Below, piece by piece: positions 9,511-20,018 of a stretch of DNA of 30,342 nucleotides. The notes beneath the pieces are model-generated. The model made no database searches, was not told the DNA's origin, and worked only from the letters and a program-made list of their open reading frames with translations. This DNA is from Ophiosphaerella korrae. Lineage: Eukaryota; Ascomycota; Dothideomycetes; Pleosporales; Phaeosphaeriaceae. The position numbers were made by a program, and so were the translations under genes. The DNA lies in NCBI GenBank assembly GCA_028456385.1, contig JALNQF010000437.1, positions 1-30,342 of the forward strand, in the 5' to 3' direction. Each line of letters opens with the position of its first letter. The first letter of the stretch is position 1.

Positions 9511-10169
9511 ACCCTCTAGAACGCCTAGTAGTAAACTAAGAGAATTAACATTACTAATAATAGATAGAGAGATAATAGGGACGTCTAGCGTAGGACCTGC
9601 TATAGTAATACTAAACGCCTTATCTAGATCTAGCTTAGCTTCTAGAGCTACTAACTACTTAGCTAATTTCTTATTATTTAAGGCCTTTATCTTATAAAGA
9701 TAAAAGAGACAAGCTTAATTCTTTACTAGCTTACTTTACGTAAGCTCCTAGATACGCTTACGCTTAGCTTTAGCCTCTACAATTTAAGATAGTAATTTCT
9801 CTTAAGTTTAGTTAATAGCTTTCCCTATTATTATTAAGCCTAGACGTAAGAATAAGCGTAATAAATATATACTTAGAAAGAGAAATACTAGACACGTTAT
9901 AAGAACTACGTATATTTACGTAAATATATACTTTATAAGCCCTACTATTGTTTATAAAAATAATATAAAGAAGAGACTTAGGGTTTAACTTAAGAGAAGT
10001 ATAATAAGAATAAAGAAATATTTTAATACTATTACGTAATACACGATTAGTAAGAAGATAGTAATAACGTATAGATAAAATAGGTATTAAAGAGGATAAA
10101 GAACTCTGTATTAATAAAGAAACTAGATTAATAACTTTAGCTCTAGGATAGATAAACAAGGGCCTACTT
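9511..10169. other. 3' region of element A between chromodomain and polypurine tract
   Basis: These 0.66 kb have no sense-strand coding signal. On the minus strand, one frame at 9840-9541 has the look of a charged, coiled-coil protein: EAKAKRKRI, then LNNKKLAKXLVALEAKLDLD, then ITIAGPTLDVP. It is interrupted only by TAA/TAG. Just upstream on the same strand, in another frame, lies the open frame 10249-9812. No family is recognised. Confidence 0.45.
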
Positions 10170-10249
10170 AGAAGAAGAGATAGTATTATAGTAGTAATAG
10201 AAGAGCTATAGATAGAACTAATTAATCCTACGAGCCTAGTCCTATACAA
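9812..10249 (-). other. 145-codon antisense open frame, probably not a conventional gene
   Basis: This is the only long uninterrupted frame in the window. It starts with ATG inside the 3' LTR of A and runs antisense through the 3' region. The product is rich in Ser, Leu, Ile and Tyr, with no recognisable domain, signal peptide or catalytic motif. The minus strand is pyrimidine-rich here, so few TAA/TAG are expected by chance, and a protein poor in Gln and Trp would also escape RIP stops. Its end does not join in frame to the charged trace at 9840-9541. I treat it as a chance frame or the decayed start of an antisense gene. Confidence 0.3.
10170..10183 (+). promoter_or_regulatory. Polypurine tract of element A
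   Basis: AGAAGAAGAGATAG ends at the base before the 3' LTR. This is the expected place and composition for the plus-strand primer, and it is nearly the same as the tract of element B. Confidence 0.8.
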
Positions 10250-10606
10250 CTCTAAAGGCTATAAGCCTAACTAGGAAGCTATATATAATTAAGATACCTA
10301 GAGTAATCTATAATCTATAGACTCTTAGTAGTAATAGATTATAGATTAAGCTAATCTATAATCTATTAATCTTAGTAAACATAGATTATAGATTATAGCA
10401 AGTATATAGTTATTAGTAATACGTATTATTAGGATAGTATTAGTAATTTAATCCTTTAACTATAGAATGCTAATACAAGATAGTTGTAAAATATCTTCTA
10501 TTGTTTATAGTTATTATAAATCTTAACGCGAACTTTTGTTATTATCTCTTAATCTACTAACCCCTAATTAGGTATTAAGAAGTCGACCCTAGTAATACCT
10601 ATTACA
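10184..10606 (+). repeat. 3' LTR of element A
   Basis: It is 423 bp, starts TATTATAG (TG to TA at the first dinucleotide) and ends TATTACA. It aligns with 3593-4015 without a gap. Most differences are C to T or G to A in this copy, but a few run the other way, so both LTRs were hit independently. It keeps the alternating repeat block at about 10304-10398. Confidence 0.93.
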
Positions 10607-10611
10607 TTATT
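10607..10611. repeat. Target-site duplication TTATT, right of element A
   Basis: It is identical to 3588-3592. Sequence homologous to integrase of B resumes immediately after it on the minus strand. Confidence 0.9.
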
Positions 10612-13600
10612 ATAGAGTTCTTGTATATCTTCTACTCTAACTAATACTACTTCTATCTTAGGTCCTAGTAGTATTCTTTTAAATAAATTAGAGTATATCC
10701 TATAGTTTATAAAATATAGTATTTTACTTATTACTTTTAAGTACTTGTTATTATATACTAATTATACTATAAGTAATAGTAATACTTAATTATTCTACTT
10801 CTAATTACTATAAATCCTTAGGTATATCTTTAACGTCCTATTAGTCTATTCTATCTATCTATCTATCTATAGATAATAGGCTAATAATAGCTTTCTTTTT
10901 ATTTCTATTACTATAAGTAGCGTTATCTAGTAATTAGATATAAAAAGCTTATCTCTATTACTAATAATACTTTTTAGTATTTTATATCTTTATATTAGTA
11001 CGTCTAGTAGTAAGTATCTTAGCTAATTTACTATATAGTTACTTTAGAATTTCTCTATCTTAGTATATTTTATAAATTAGTCTACAATTACTATTATTAT
11101 ATTATATCTTATTTATATTACTAAGTCTTTTAATATTAGTAGTCCTATAATAAAGTCTATTATAACGTCTATTTATAGTTCTTTTAGTATCTTAATTACT
11201 TATATTTCTCTATAAAGTATATATATCTTATACTTATTCTTTTAGTAATCTATATATTCTTTAATAAACTACGTTACTTTTTTTTTTATCTTACTAAATC
11301 TATAGTTCTTCTAGATTTATTCTATAGTTTATATAATCTCTAAGTACTTATATACTAAGTTATTATAGTATTATTATATAATTACTTCTTATAATTCTTC
11401 TAGAACTTTATATATAATCCTAACTAAGTTATTAATTTCTTACTCTTCTACTAGTTATATATTTAGTACTAAGTATTCTTATTTATTATCTTAGAGTATA
11501 GCTTCTTCTACTACTTATCTTTTTCCTATAATATTATATCTTTAGCTAAGTATATCTACTTAGCTATTTTCCTTACTTAGTATATACTAGATCTTAAATT
11601 TATACTATTCTAGTAGTTCTAACTATTATATCTTCTTATCCTTTAACTTCTTACTTATTATAAAGTATATTAAGTTCTTATAATCTATCTTAATAATTAC
11701 TTCTACTATACTTTTAGTATATACTTTCTAATATTTAAGTATCTTAACTATTACTAGTAGCTCTTTATTATATATATTATATCTTTTTTCTTATTCTATA
11801 AACTTCTCTAAATAGTATATAATTAGATACTATTTCCTTTTATACTCTTATAGTACTATTACTTTATAAGTTAGATTAGATATATTAGTCTTAATAACTA
11901 AAGTATTATTACTATAAAATTACTTTAGAACTAGTAGTATAATATAGGCTTACTTAAGTTCCTTATAAGCTTATTTCTACTCTACTCTTTATTCTTATAT
12001 TATATCTTTTCTTATAAGCTTTATAAGTAGTAGTACTTTTTTTAAAACTCTTTTTATAAAGTATTAGTTAAAGTTAATAAATCTTAGGAATAATTATACG
12101 TCTTTAACTATCTTAGGTTCTTTCTATTCTTTTACTACTTTAATCTTTTTTTAGCTTATCTTAACTTTATTAATACTTATTATATATCCTAGAAACTTTA
12201 CTTCTATCTTATACTATTTATACTTCTCTAGCTTTAGTTATAGGTTATATTAGTCTAAGTACTATAGTACTATTATTACTTACTCTACGTACTTACCTTC
12301 TTCTTTAGAATATATTAGTATATTGTCTAAGTAAGCTATAATAAACTTATCTAAGTATTCTTATAATATATTATTAATTAGTCTTTAGAATATTACTAGT
12401 ATATTTATTAGTCTAAAGAGTATTACTATATACTTATAATATCTATAGCGTATTTAGAATACTATCTTTTACTCTTTACTTACTTTAATTCTTATTAAGT
12501 AGTATCTATTTTTTAAGTTTAGCTTTATAAAAATCTTAGCTTAGCTTAGCTTATTTTAGAGTTTATCTATATTTAGTAGTAAGTATTAGTCTTTTACTAT
12601 AATATTATTTAGTTTTTAGTAGTCTATATATATCTTTAGTAGTCTCTTTTTTTTAAGTATAAAGAGAATTAGAAATCCTACTAATAATAAAGATTCTTAT
12701 ATATATCCTTTCTTTAGGTCTCTATTTAGTTTTTCTTAGAGTATTACTAATTTACTTTCTATTAATTAGTAAATAAGCTTAAAAAGTAGCTCTTTTCTTT
12801 CTTATAACTTAATTATATAGTCCTAGAGTTAGTACTTAAGTAATACTAGTATATCTATTTCTTCTATAAATAAGTAGCTAAACTTCTTATATTATTCTAG
12901 GATTTTAAGAGTTACGCGTTACTCTTCTACTCTTACTTCTTAGCCTAGCGCCCTACTAGTACTTATAGAGTTACTTATTCTCTCTTAATAAGTTACTATT
13001 AAAGCTACTATCTTATATAGTACTTTCTTATCTACTATTAAATACTACTAATATATAAGCTTAAATCTATATATATCTTTATAGTTATTAAATAAGAGGT
13101 TCTAGTTTTTCTAATTAACTCTAGGATTAAACTCTTATAGCTATAAGAGTCCTAGTATAACGTTTTTATTAGCTAAAACTAATACGTCTAAAGTAATCTT
13201 TATACTATATCCTTAAATAATAATTTCTATAGTTACTTTATTACTAACTATTAAGTTTTCTAGTATTAGTTATCTATTTATAATATAGATTAGATATAGT
13301 ATCTTCTTTACTTATAGTTAGAGTCTTACTTATTTTACTACTTTAAGTATAATTAGGTTTATAAATAACTCTAAATCTACTAATACTTTTATTTTTTCTC
13401 CTCTTATTTTTACTAGGAGTTTAATAAGTCTTTTAGTGTTAATAGTATTATAGCTTCTAGATATATATCTAGTATTAGCTATTTATATAAAAAAGACTTA
13501 ATCTTATAATTTTTATTTATCTTTTACTAGAATCTTTAGAGTATCTTAATCTCTTTATATTATTTATACTTCTCTAGCGTATAGGTTTACTAGATTAGAT

Positions 13601-13900
13601 TAATATATTAGTTATTTATAAGTATTTTACTTATATTTATATTTTCTTTAGTTATACCTAGAAAGTACTTAGCTTTTTACTTATCTTATAAGTATTATTT
13701 ATATTTTATATTTATATACTCTTCTTAGTTCTATTTATATCTAGATCTTTTATAAAAGAAATATCTAGATTCTATCTTATTAGAATAGTAGGTAAAGTAG
13801 TTATTATAGTAATATCTTATTTATAATAGTAGTAGATAGTTTAGGTTATATAAGTATAGCTAGTATTATAGTTCTTATATTAATACTAGATCTATAATAA
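10612..13900 (-). pseudogene. Element B pol pseudogene, main portion: protease, RT, RNase H, integrase core
   Basis: Read on the minus strand from right to left. Protease: about 13330-13420, VLVDLELFINLI, catalytic Asp kept but the following residues changed. Reverse transcriptase: about 12700-11950, with KKKRLLKIYIDY (about 12610-12645) and EYLDKFIIAYLDNILIYSKE (about 12300-12360), second catalytic Asp now Asn. RNase H: about 11900-11500, IDYKNLIYFIISKKL. Integrase: HHCC and core at about 11480-10800, with DFIIGL (about 11150), IIIVIVDXFIKYTKI (about 11060-11100) and SIISNRDKLFISN (about 10930-10975). The (TAGA)n-like run near 10851-10873 is the decayed integrase motif before the catalytic Glu. 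The frame continues at 3587 beyond A. Confidence 0.88.
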
Positions 13901-15300
13901 TTAGCGCCTAATTATTATTAGTATATAATAATTTATATTTCTAGGTTTACTTTACTTTATATATTTAGCGTTCTTTATCTTACTATTTTTTTACTAAGTA
14001 ATAGCTATCTACTACTCTTTAGATTTCTTTTATAAATCTCTTTTATACTTTAGCGTTCTTTTACTTTAGCTCTAGTATTCTAGGTACTATTTTATATTTA
14101 GAAGTCTTAAGCTCTTAGTTTTCTTTTTTATTCTTATCTTAAGCTATATATACTTACCTTTTTAGATATAGTATTATCTTATACCTATACCTTACTCCTC
14201 TTTTAGTATAGCTAAAAGTATTCTAAGGTATTTATCTTAGCTTATTTCTACTTTAGCTAATACCTCTTTATATAGCTTTATACTCCTAGTAATATATTTA
14301 TAGCTTTTACTTTATTATCTATTATAAAGTTACTTAGCTTTATAGTAATTTTATACTAGTTATATCTTTTACTTATATCTTACTACTAAAGGTTTATAGT
14401 CTTATAATCTCTCTTCTTTTAGCTTCTTTTAGAGATTACTTCTAATTCTTTTTCTCTATTATTATATTACTACTTAAGTATTTTAATTTATTATATAATC
14501 TTATTCTTTACTTAGTAATTCTTTACTAAGTACCTTAGTTTACTATACTTATAGTATTTTTAGCTTTCTACTCTCTTAGAATTCTTATAGTAATAGTATT
14601 CTTATTTTCTTAGATTTACGTTATTAATATATATCTTATCTAGCCTAAAGTATCTATAGCTACTTTAAACTTAGTTATTCTTATATTTACGTTAGTACTT
14701 ATACTTAGGTTTATACTTCTTACTTTCTATATATAGTACTCTTATATTCTTAGCTTCTACTATATATTTATATATATAGTTATTAACTTAAATTACTTCT
14801 TCTATTAGGTTTTCTAACGTCTTAATTATAGCTCTACTACGTATTAGCTTACTTTAAATATTACTCTTAAGTCTCTATTAAAATATCCTTATTAATAACT
14901 TATTATTCTATTCTATTTATATTACGTAGCTTTAGAATTTATTAGTATAGTCTACTACTACCTTGTATTATTATAGCTACTATATTACGCACTCTACTAC
15001 TACTATCTTATTTACTAGTAGAAAAGCTTATTATACTTTATCTTTAAACTTAATCTATTTTTTAAATATCTTATTATAGTTATTATTATTATTATTATTA
15101 AAGTATTTCTTAAAGTATAGTATAACTTATTTCTCTACTTTACTCTTTATATAAGATAATATAAGTATAGCTCTATCTTTATCTTAAACTTAGTTTACTT
15201 TAAAAAAGAGATTAAGTTATAAAATTTATAGCTTAAGCTTATTTTATTTTCTATAGTAGAGGTCTAGCTTAGTAACTCTAGAAGTAGTAGTATAAGTTAC
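13900..15300 (-). pseudogene. Element B gag pseudogene
   Basis: A CCHC knuckle is visible at about 14513-14556 on the minus strand as YYKYSKLRYLVKNY, matching C-x2-C-x4-H-x4-C with all metal ligands turned into Tyr. Upstream, the frame reads ILSYIKSKVEK and an Asn run (about 15080-15190). The Asn run comes from an (ATT)n tract on the plus strand at 15080-15100. Length and order fit a Gag precursor. The boundary with protease, about 13.4-14.4 kb, holds a linker I cannot assign. Confidence 0.7.
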
Positions 15301-15359
15301 TCCTATATACTTATTATCTATATTTATTAATATATTACTTATCTTAAGAGTATTTAATA

Positions 15360-15760
15360 TATTAAGACCTTAGAACTAAGTAAAAGTAATAAGAGTAAGT
15401 AGGCTTTTATAAGATAGGTAAAGTTAATAAATAAGATAGTTACTTATTTTAATTAATAGTTAGCTCTTATTAGAGTATTATAAGGTATATAAGTATTAAT
15501 AAGTAGATAAGAATCTAATTAAAGTATTAGTTATAATACTTTATTAAGATAAGAAGTAAAAAAAAAATTAAATATAATAGTCTATAAAGGTCTATTAACG
15601 TTCCTATATACTTACTATCTAGTATTTATTTTTAAGCGCTTACTCTAGAGCGTTTACTCTAAAGTGTTTACTACTAAATAGTTATATATTCTACTACGCT
15701 ATATTACTTAGCTTAATTACGTATAATATAATAGCTTACCTACTACTTAGTATTATAATA
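15360..15760 (-). repeat. 5' LTR of element B
   Basis: It is 401 bp and aligns with 1996-2396 without a gap. Nearly all differences are transitions; one A/T difference was seen near 15447. It contains the three tandem 14-bp units (about 15634-15675). The sequence just inside it on the minus strand (TATTAAATACTC...) shows no clear TGG-type primer-binding site. Confidence 0.9.
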
Positions 15761-15765
15761 CTAAG
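15761..15765. repeat. Target-site duplication CTAAG, right of element B
   Basis: It is identical to 1991-1995. Element C resumes after it. Confidence 0.85.
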
Positions 15766-15949
15766 CTTAATTTAGTTAGTAAAGTTTCTATTAATAAATT
15801 TTTAGTATAAATTACTTATCTAAGTATTTTTTTATAATTAAAGAAAAAAAAAAATTATTTTTTTAGTTAGCTTTTATAATATATTACTAAAATTTTATTC
15901 TAGAGATTATAAATTAATATCTTTTTAAATTTTTACTTTTATACTTTTA
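15766..15949 (+). other. Non-coding part of element C between the B insertion and the transposase
   Basis: This is A/T homopolymer-rich sequence that continues 1763-1990 when B is removed. No coding signal or repeat was recognised. Confidence 0.55.
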
Positions 15950-17240
15950 ATTTATTTAAAATACTACTAAATTTCTTAAAACTTAAATTAAATATCTAGC
16001 TTCTATTAGAAGCTAGTAGCTCTCTTAATAAGATAGCTACTATCTTAAAAAAAAATTTTAAAGTAATATATAATATAATTAATAGAATTAAGAAGAAAAA
16101 AGCTATAAAAGTTAAAGATATAAAAAGATATAAAAGAAGACCTATAAGAGTTTCTAAAAGAGAAAAAAGAGTTATTTTAAGAGATATAATTTAAAGTCCT
16201 AAAAAGATAAATAAGAGATTAATACTAGAAAATAATCTTAGTATTAGTATAAGAAAGTTAAAATACTTTTTAAAAGAAAAAAAAGTTACTACTAATATAG
16301 CTCTTAAAAAGCTAATAATTTTAGCTAAATTAGCTAAACTAAGGCTAAAGTACTTTAAAGAGTAACTAAAGTTAGTAGAAAAAAAAGGATTTAGTCTAGA
16401 AAAAATTATATTTTTAGATAAAAGCTCTATATAAAGAGAGTATAGAGCTAGATAAAAGTATTATAGAAAAGTTAGTAAAATTAAAGCTAGACGCTAATTA
16501 ATTTCTATAACTAATAAAAGTAAGTTTTAAAAAAATCCTTGTAGACTATTTTATTATATTTTTTATCTATATTTTTTTTATTAAATTAGGTTTTTTATAG
16601 CTCTAATACTAATAAAGTTATAGCTAGAGATATAACTATCTTAGTTTTAGGATCTATTTAGTTAGGAAGATAATTAGAATTAATTATTATAAGGGACCCT
16701 ATAAAGACTTTAACCTTTAATAATAAAAAATATATCTAAGAAGTACTAAATCTAGTAGTTAAAAAGTATATAAAACGTAGTTTATTTTACTACCTCTTTT
16801 TACTTCTTTATCTATCTATATATATAACTATATATATATATATATATATATTAGTAATATTTTAGGTTTATATATTAACTATATATTTAAGATAGAGATT
16901 TTAATAAGATAATTATAAAATCTATAAAACTATTACTATTAAGAGTAAGTTTAAAAGAAATAAAGTTAAGCTTTATCTTTACTCTACTTATAGTCTAGAT
17001 TTAAATCTAATTAAAAATATATAGAGTCTACTTAAAGATAGGCTAAATAAATATACTAGAAAGAGTTTAGGTATAGATATTAATTTAAAAAGTATAGAAG
17101 CTTTTAAGATTACTATAATAGAAGAGTAGAACGCTATAAGCTAGTAGGCTATAGATAATTATATACTATCTTTACTTAGAAAGTAGGAGGCTATTAAAAT
17201 AGCTAAAGGCTATTAGACTAAGTATTAGTTGTATTAAATA
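15950..17240 (+). pseudogene. Tc1-type DD34E transposase pseudogene of element C
   Basis: This gene encoded the cut-and-paste transposase acting on the inverted repeats of C. An N-terminal helix-turn-helix (SSSLNKIATILKKNF, about 16010-16060) and a basic linker with RYKRRPIRVSKREKRVI (about 16117-16170) precede the catalytic domain. The first Asp lies in KIIFLDKSSI (about 16403-16432). The second is in DNYKIYKT (16908-16931). YSLDLNLIKNI (about 16989-17020) is the third site, with Glu now Lys, exactly 34 residues after the second Asp. The end, IDNYILSLLRK followed by IKIAKGY, is typical of the group. Stops are few, and two long stretches remain open. An (AT)n run interrupts the region at 16830-16851. 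Confidence 0.85.
16830..16851. repeat. (AT)n microsatellite in the element C transposase
   Basis: This is an alternating AT run within the catalytic region between the first and second Asp. It probably expanded after the gene stopped working. Confidence 0.7.
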
Positions 17241-17584
17241 TTTATTTATTAACTAAAATTAAAAAAAAACAAGTTTCTTTATAAATATTAATATAGTAAT
17301 ACAATATATCTATAAAACTAGTATATTATAGATTTTATATAGATAATTATTATAAATAAAATAGAGGAAAAAAGTAACTAAAAATTAAAAGTTATAAGGC
17401 TTTAAATATAGCTAAAAAAGATACCTTAATTTTAGTAAGCTACTATAGCTAAAGTATACTTACTAAGCTATAGATTTTTATATAAGCTAGAAGAATATAA
17501 TTTTCTCTTTAAAAATATATATTATTTATAGTTAAAGCTTTTATATTAAAGAAGTTATAATACTTTTAAAAAAGTTAAAAAAAT
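17241..17584. other. 3' flank of element C
   Basis: This is A/T-rich sequence between the transposase and the right inverted repeat. No gene or repeat was recognised. At about 340 bp it is longer than in many Tc1 elements but mirrors the 5' flank. Confidence 0.5.
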
Positions 17585-17613
17585 AATTACTTTTTATTTT
17601 TTACACCCCTCTA
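17585..17613 (-). repeat. Right terminal inverted repeat of element C
   Basis: It is the reverse complement of 1734-1762 with one mismatch, and it keeps the TpG that the left copy has lost. It is followed by the TA duplication at 17614-17615. Confidence 0.85.
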
Positions 17614-20018
17614 TATATACTATATTCTTTACTTTTCTATAAACTTTTTAGATATAAAGTTTCTTATAGCTCTACTATTAATTATTACTTTTACTTTCTT
17701 TTCTTAGTATATTCTTTTTTATATAACGTGTAGGCCTATTATACTTTCTAGCTTTTATTACTTAGGTTTTTCTTTAAATTATTTATTCTTCTAGAGCTAT
17801 TACTTTATTTTATATTTATAGTTTTTATATTTTAGATATTTATTATATATATACTTATACTATAGTTTTCTTTAAATATATTCTTTTAATAACTTAAGTC
17901 TAGGTCTAACTAATATATATTCTTTATTAGGTATTTTAATTATTTTTTAACTTTTAATTTCTTTCTTTAGGATTTCTCTTATATAGTTATATCCTTTTTC
18001 TTACTTTAGCTATATATAATTTTATACTTTTACTTCTTTATATAAGTAGTAGTTTATATTTAAGTATAATACCTATAAGGTTTCTTTATATACTAGCTAT
18101 TCTAGGTCTATTCTTTTATTATCTTCTACTTAGTAACTATCTATACTAGGTTTTATTATTATTAAAACGTAGTATACTATTAGTACTTATAGTATATAGG
18201 CTTTATTAATCTATTATATATTTCTTATAAAGTACTCCTATTCTCTTTATATAAGTATTTTTCTTACTCTAACTATATATTATTTTATTTATTATTAGAA
18301 TATTATAAACTTTATTACTCTAAGATTATATTCTTTTTAGTCTTTATACGCTTTCTCTATACTTATAACTAGTAAGTATTTCTAAATAAACTTCTATTCT
18401 TTATTTTATTTTACTATATTTAATATTATATAGCTATTATAATAAAATATATTTAACTAGGTATATATTATACTTATTATATTAATTTATTTTTTATCTT
18501 TTTATAGTCTTTTAGAAGAGACTATAGTAGTCTCTTTATTTAGTACTAATTCTTTAGCTTAGATTAATAGTATCTAGAGCTCTTCTCTTTCTATATCTTC
18601 TATTAGTAGGTCTATTATACGTCTTATTTCTTTAAGCTATACTTAAGTTCTATCTTTTTTTATTACTACTACTCTATATTTCTATAAAAAATATCTTACT
18701 TTTTACTTACTAAAAAAATATATATAGTAAGTATTATTATAATAAAAATTTTAATTAAGTATTATATATTATATTTCTCTACTTTCTACTACTTTCTTTT
18801 AAAGTAAAGCTTATACTTTTAGTACTTTTTTTCTACTTTTAGTTATCTTTAACTAAGCTTTTTTATTTTTCTTAAGGCCTTTACTTTTATAGTTATTTAT
18901 AAAGTATCTTAGCTTTCTATATTTATAGTATACTATATCTTTTTTTTAACTAATAATCTTTTATATAGTAGCTTTTCTTACTATAGTTAAAGTATATAAA
19001 GTTTTTATTTTTATTTTTTTTATCTTTATTATTATTAAAGATTATAGGATCTACTTTATAATAGTTCTAAGTAAGTTCTCTATACTTATTCTTTTTCTAT
19101 TATTAGAGATTATTATTAATCTATATTACTTACTACTCTAGAGCTTCTAGTATTCTTAGCTTTTTTATATAAATTATCTTATATTAGATTTTTAAGTTTA
19201 GTCTTTATTTAAATCGTAATATTAAAGATAGCTTATTCTATTCTATATTCTATAATAGTTATTTAAACTATAATATATATTTAGTAATACTCTAATATTA
19301 TATAAGCTTCTTAAGCTTTTTTTTAGGTTATTAGGTAATATCTATATTTCTAAACACTACTTTTATTTATCTAGTAAAGTATTTATAACTTCTAAAAATA
19401 GATTTTATTTTATCTTTCTATATTCTTAGTATATATATTTTATAATCTATCTAATAAAGCTTAAACTATCTTATTATATCTTCTTTAAAGTATATTCTAA
19501 TATATATTACTTTCTTATCTTTTTTATTAAAGTATAGTACTTATATATTAATCTAGAGTTATAATAATACTATAAAGGGTTTTAATTTCTCTTTTATTTT
19601 ATTAAACTTATTAAGTACTAGTATTTTAGGTAGCTTCTTTGTCGTACTTATTTCTAGTCTTAAAGTAATTAGTTTTATCTAATTTTATCCTTTTATAATA
19701 GCCTTAATCTATACTTTATTCTATTTTATATAGTTCTAGAGTTCTTTATTTTAGATTTCTAGTACGTTAATTACTATTTTTATATATTCTTTTTTTAAGA
19801 TTAAGTTATTTATATAGTCTTTAATTCTATTCTATATAGTATTATCTAACTTATAACTACTTAGAAGTACTTTACTTTTTTTTTAGTTAAACTTTCTACT
19901 ATTATATTCGATTAGACTATATACTACTTATACTTTACTTTTTCTAATAACTAAATTAGTAAAGTATAATAGGTTACTTATTAGAAGTATTAGTAGATTA
20001 AGAAGTAATAATAATAGT
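17614..20018 (-). mobile_element. Element A', main fragment: 5' LTR stub, leader, gag and start of pol
   Basis: The reverse complement aligns collinearly with element A from its LTR end to about 6370: protease start (about 17640-17700), gag-pol linker (to about 18800), zinc knuckles (about 18880-18990), Gag core (about 19200-19700) and leader (about 19890-19966). Of the LTR only about 50 bp remain (19967-20018), with an internal deletion relative to A. A' has almost no CpA left and is far more mutated than A. It is the host of C and E, so it is older than both. All frames are broken. Confidence 0.85.

Larger units (their letters stand above)
3593..10606 (+). mobile_element. Element A: complete Ty3/gypsy chromovirus
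   Basis: This element is 7,014 bp, bounded by 423-bp LTRs and a perfect 5-bp duplication (TTATT), and lies on the plus strand inside element B. It carries Gag, protease, RT, RNase H, integrase, chromodomain, a 3' region of about 0.65 kb and a polypurine tract. It is the innermost element and keeps clearly more CpA (acaaag, gcacag, acacga) than A', A'' or B, which fits the most recent insertion. All reading frames are broken, mostly by TAA/TAG at Gln or Trp positions, with Cys to Tyr, His to Tyr and Asp to Asn changes at key residues. It is therefore not autonomous. Confidence 0.93.
1996..15760 (-). mobile_element. Element B: Ty3/gypsy chromovirus, full length, split by element A
   Basis: B has two 401-bp LTRs (1996-2396 and 15360-15760), a 5-bp target duplication, a polypurine tract and the domain order Gag, protease, RT, RNase H, integrase, chromodomain on the minus strand. 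Without the A insertion (3593-10606 plus one TTATT), it is 6,746 bp, a normal size for a complete element. The two LTRs differ at about 27 positions by my hand alignment, all but one of them transitions, so the differences are largely RIP and cannot be used directly as a clock. The coding frames carry many TAA/TAG and missense changes, so the element is not functional. Confidence 0.9.
1734..17613 (+). mobile_element. Element C: Tc1-type DNA transposon, split by element B
   Basis: C consists of 1734-1995 and 15766-17613, about 2.1 kb once the B insertion is removed. Its ends are inverted repeats of about 29 bp (1734-1762 and 17585-17613) starting TAGAGGGGTG. They differ at one position and are flanked by TA. 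The first base was probably C before mutation. The transposase lies on the plus strand in the right part. The left part is non-coding and holds a run of 18 T (1924-1941). B sits between two copies of CTAAG (1991-1995 and 15761-15765). C is richer in A and T homopolymers and poorer in CpG than the LTR elements around it, which suggests a different starting composition. Confidence 0.85.

Noticed and set aside
9812..10249. 145-codon open frame as a genuine protein gene
   Set aside because: It begins inside an LTR, runs antisense, has no recognised domain, and lies on a pyrimidine-rich strand where TAA/TAG are rare by chance. It is kept only as a low-confidence feature and as part of a finding on antisense traces.
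10851..10873. (TAGA)n microsatellite (also near 8756 and 23416)
   Set aside because: All three lie at the same place in the integrase, just before the catalytic glutamate, where the conserved His-Pro-Gln-Thr-Asp-Gly-Gln-Thr motif decays into TAGATAGA under RIP. They are remnants of coding sequence.
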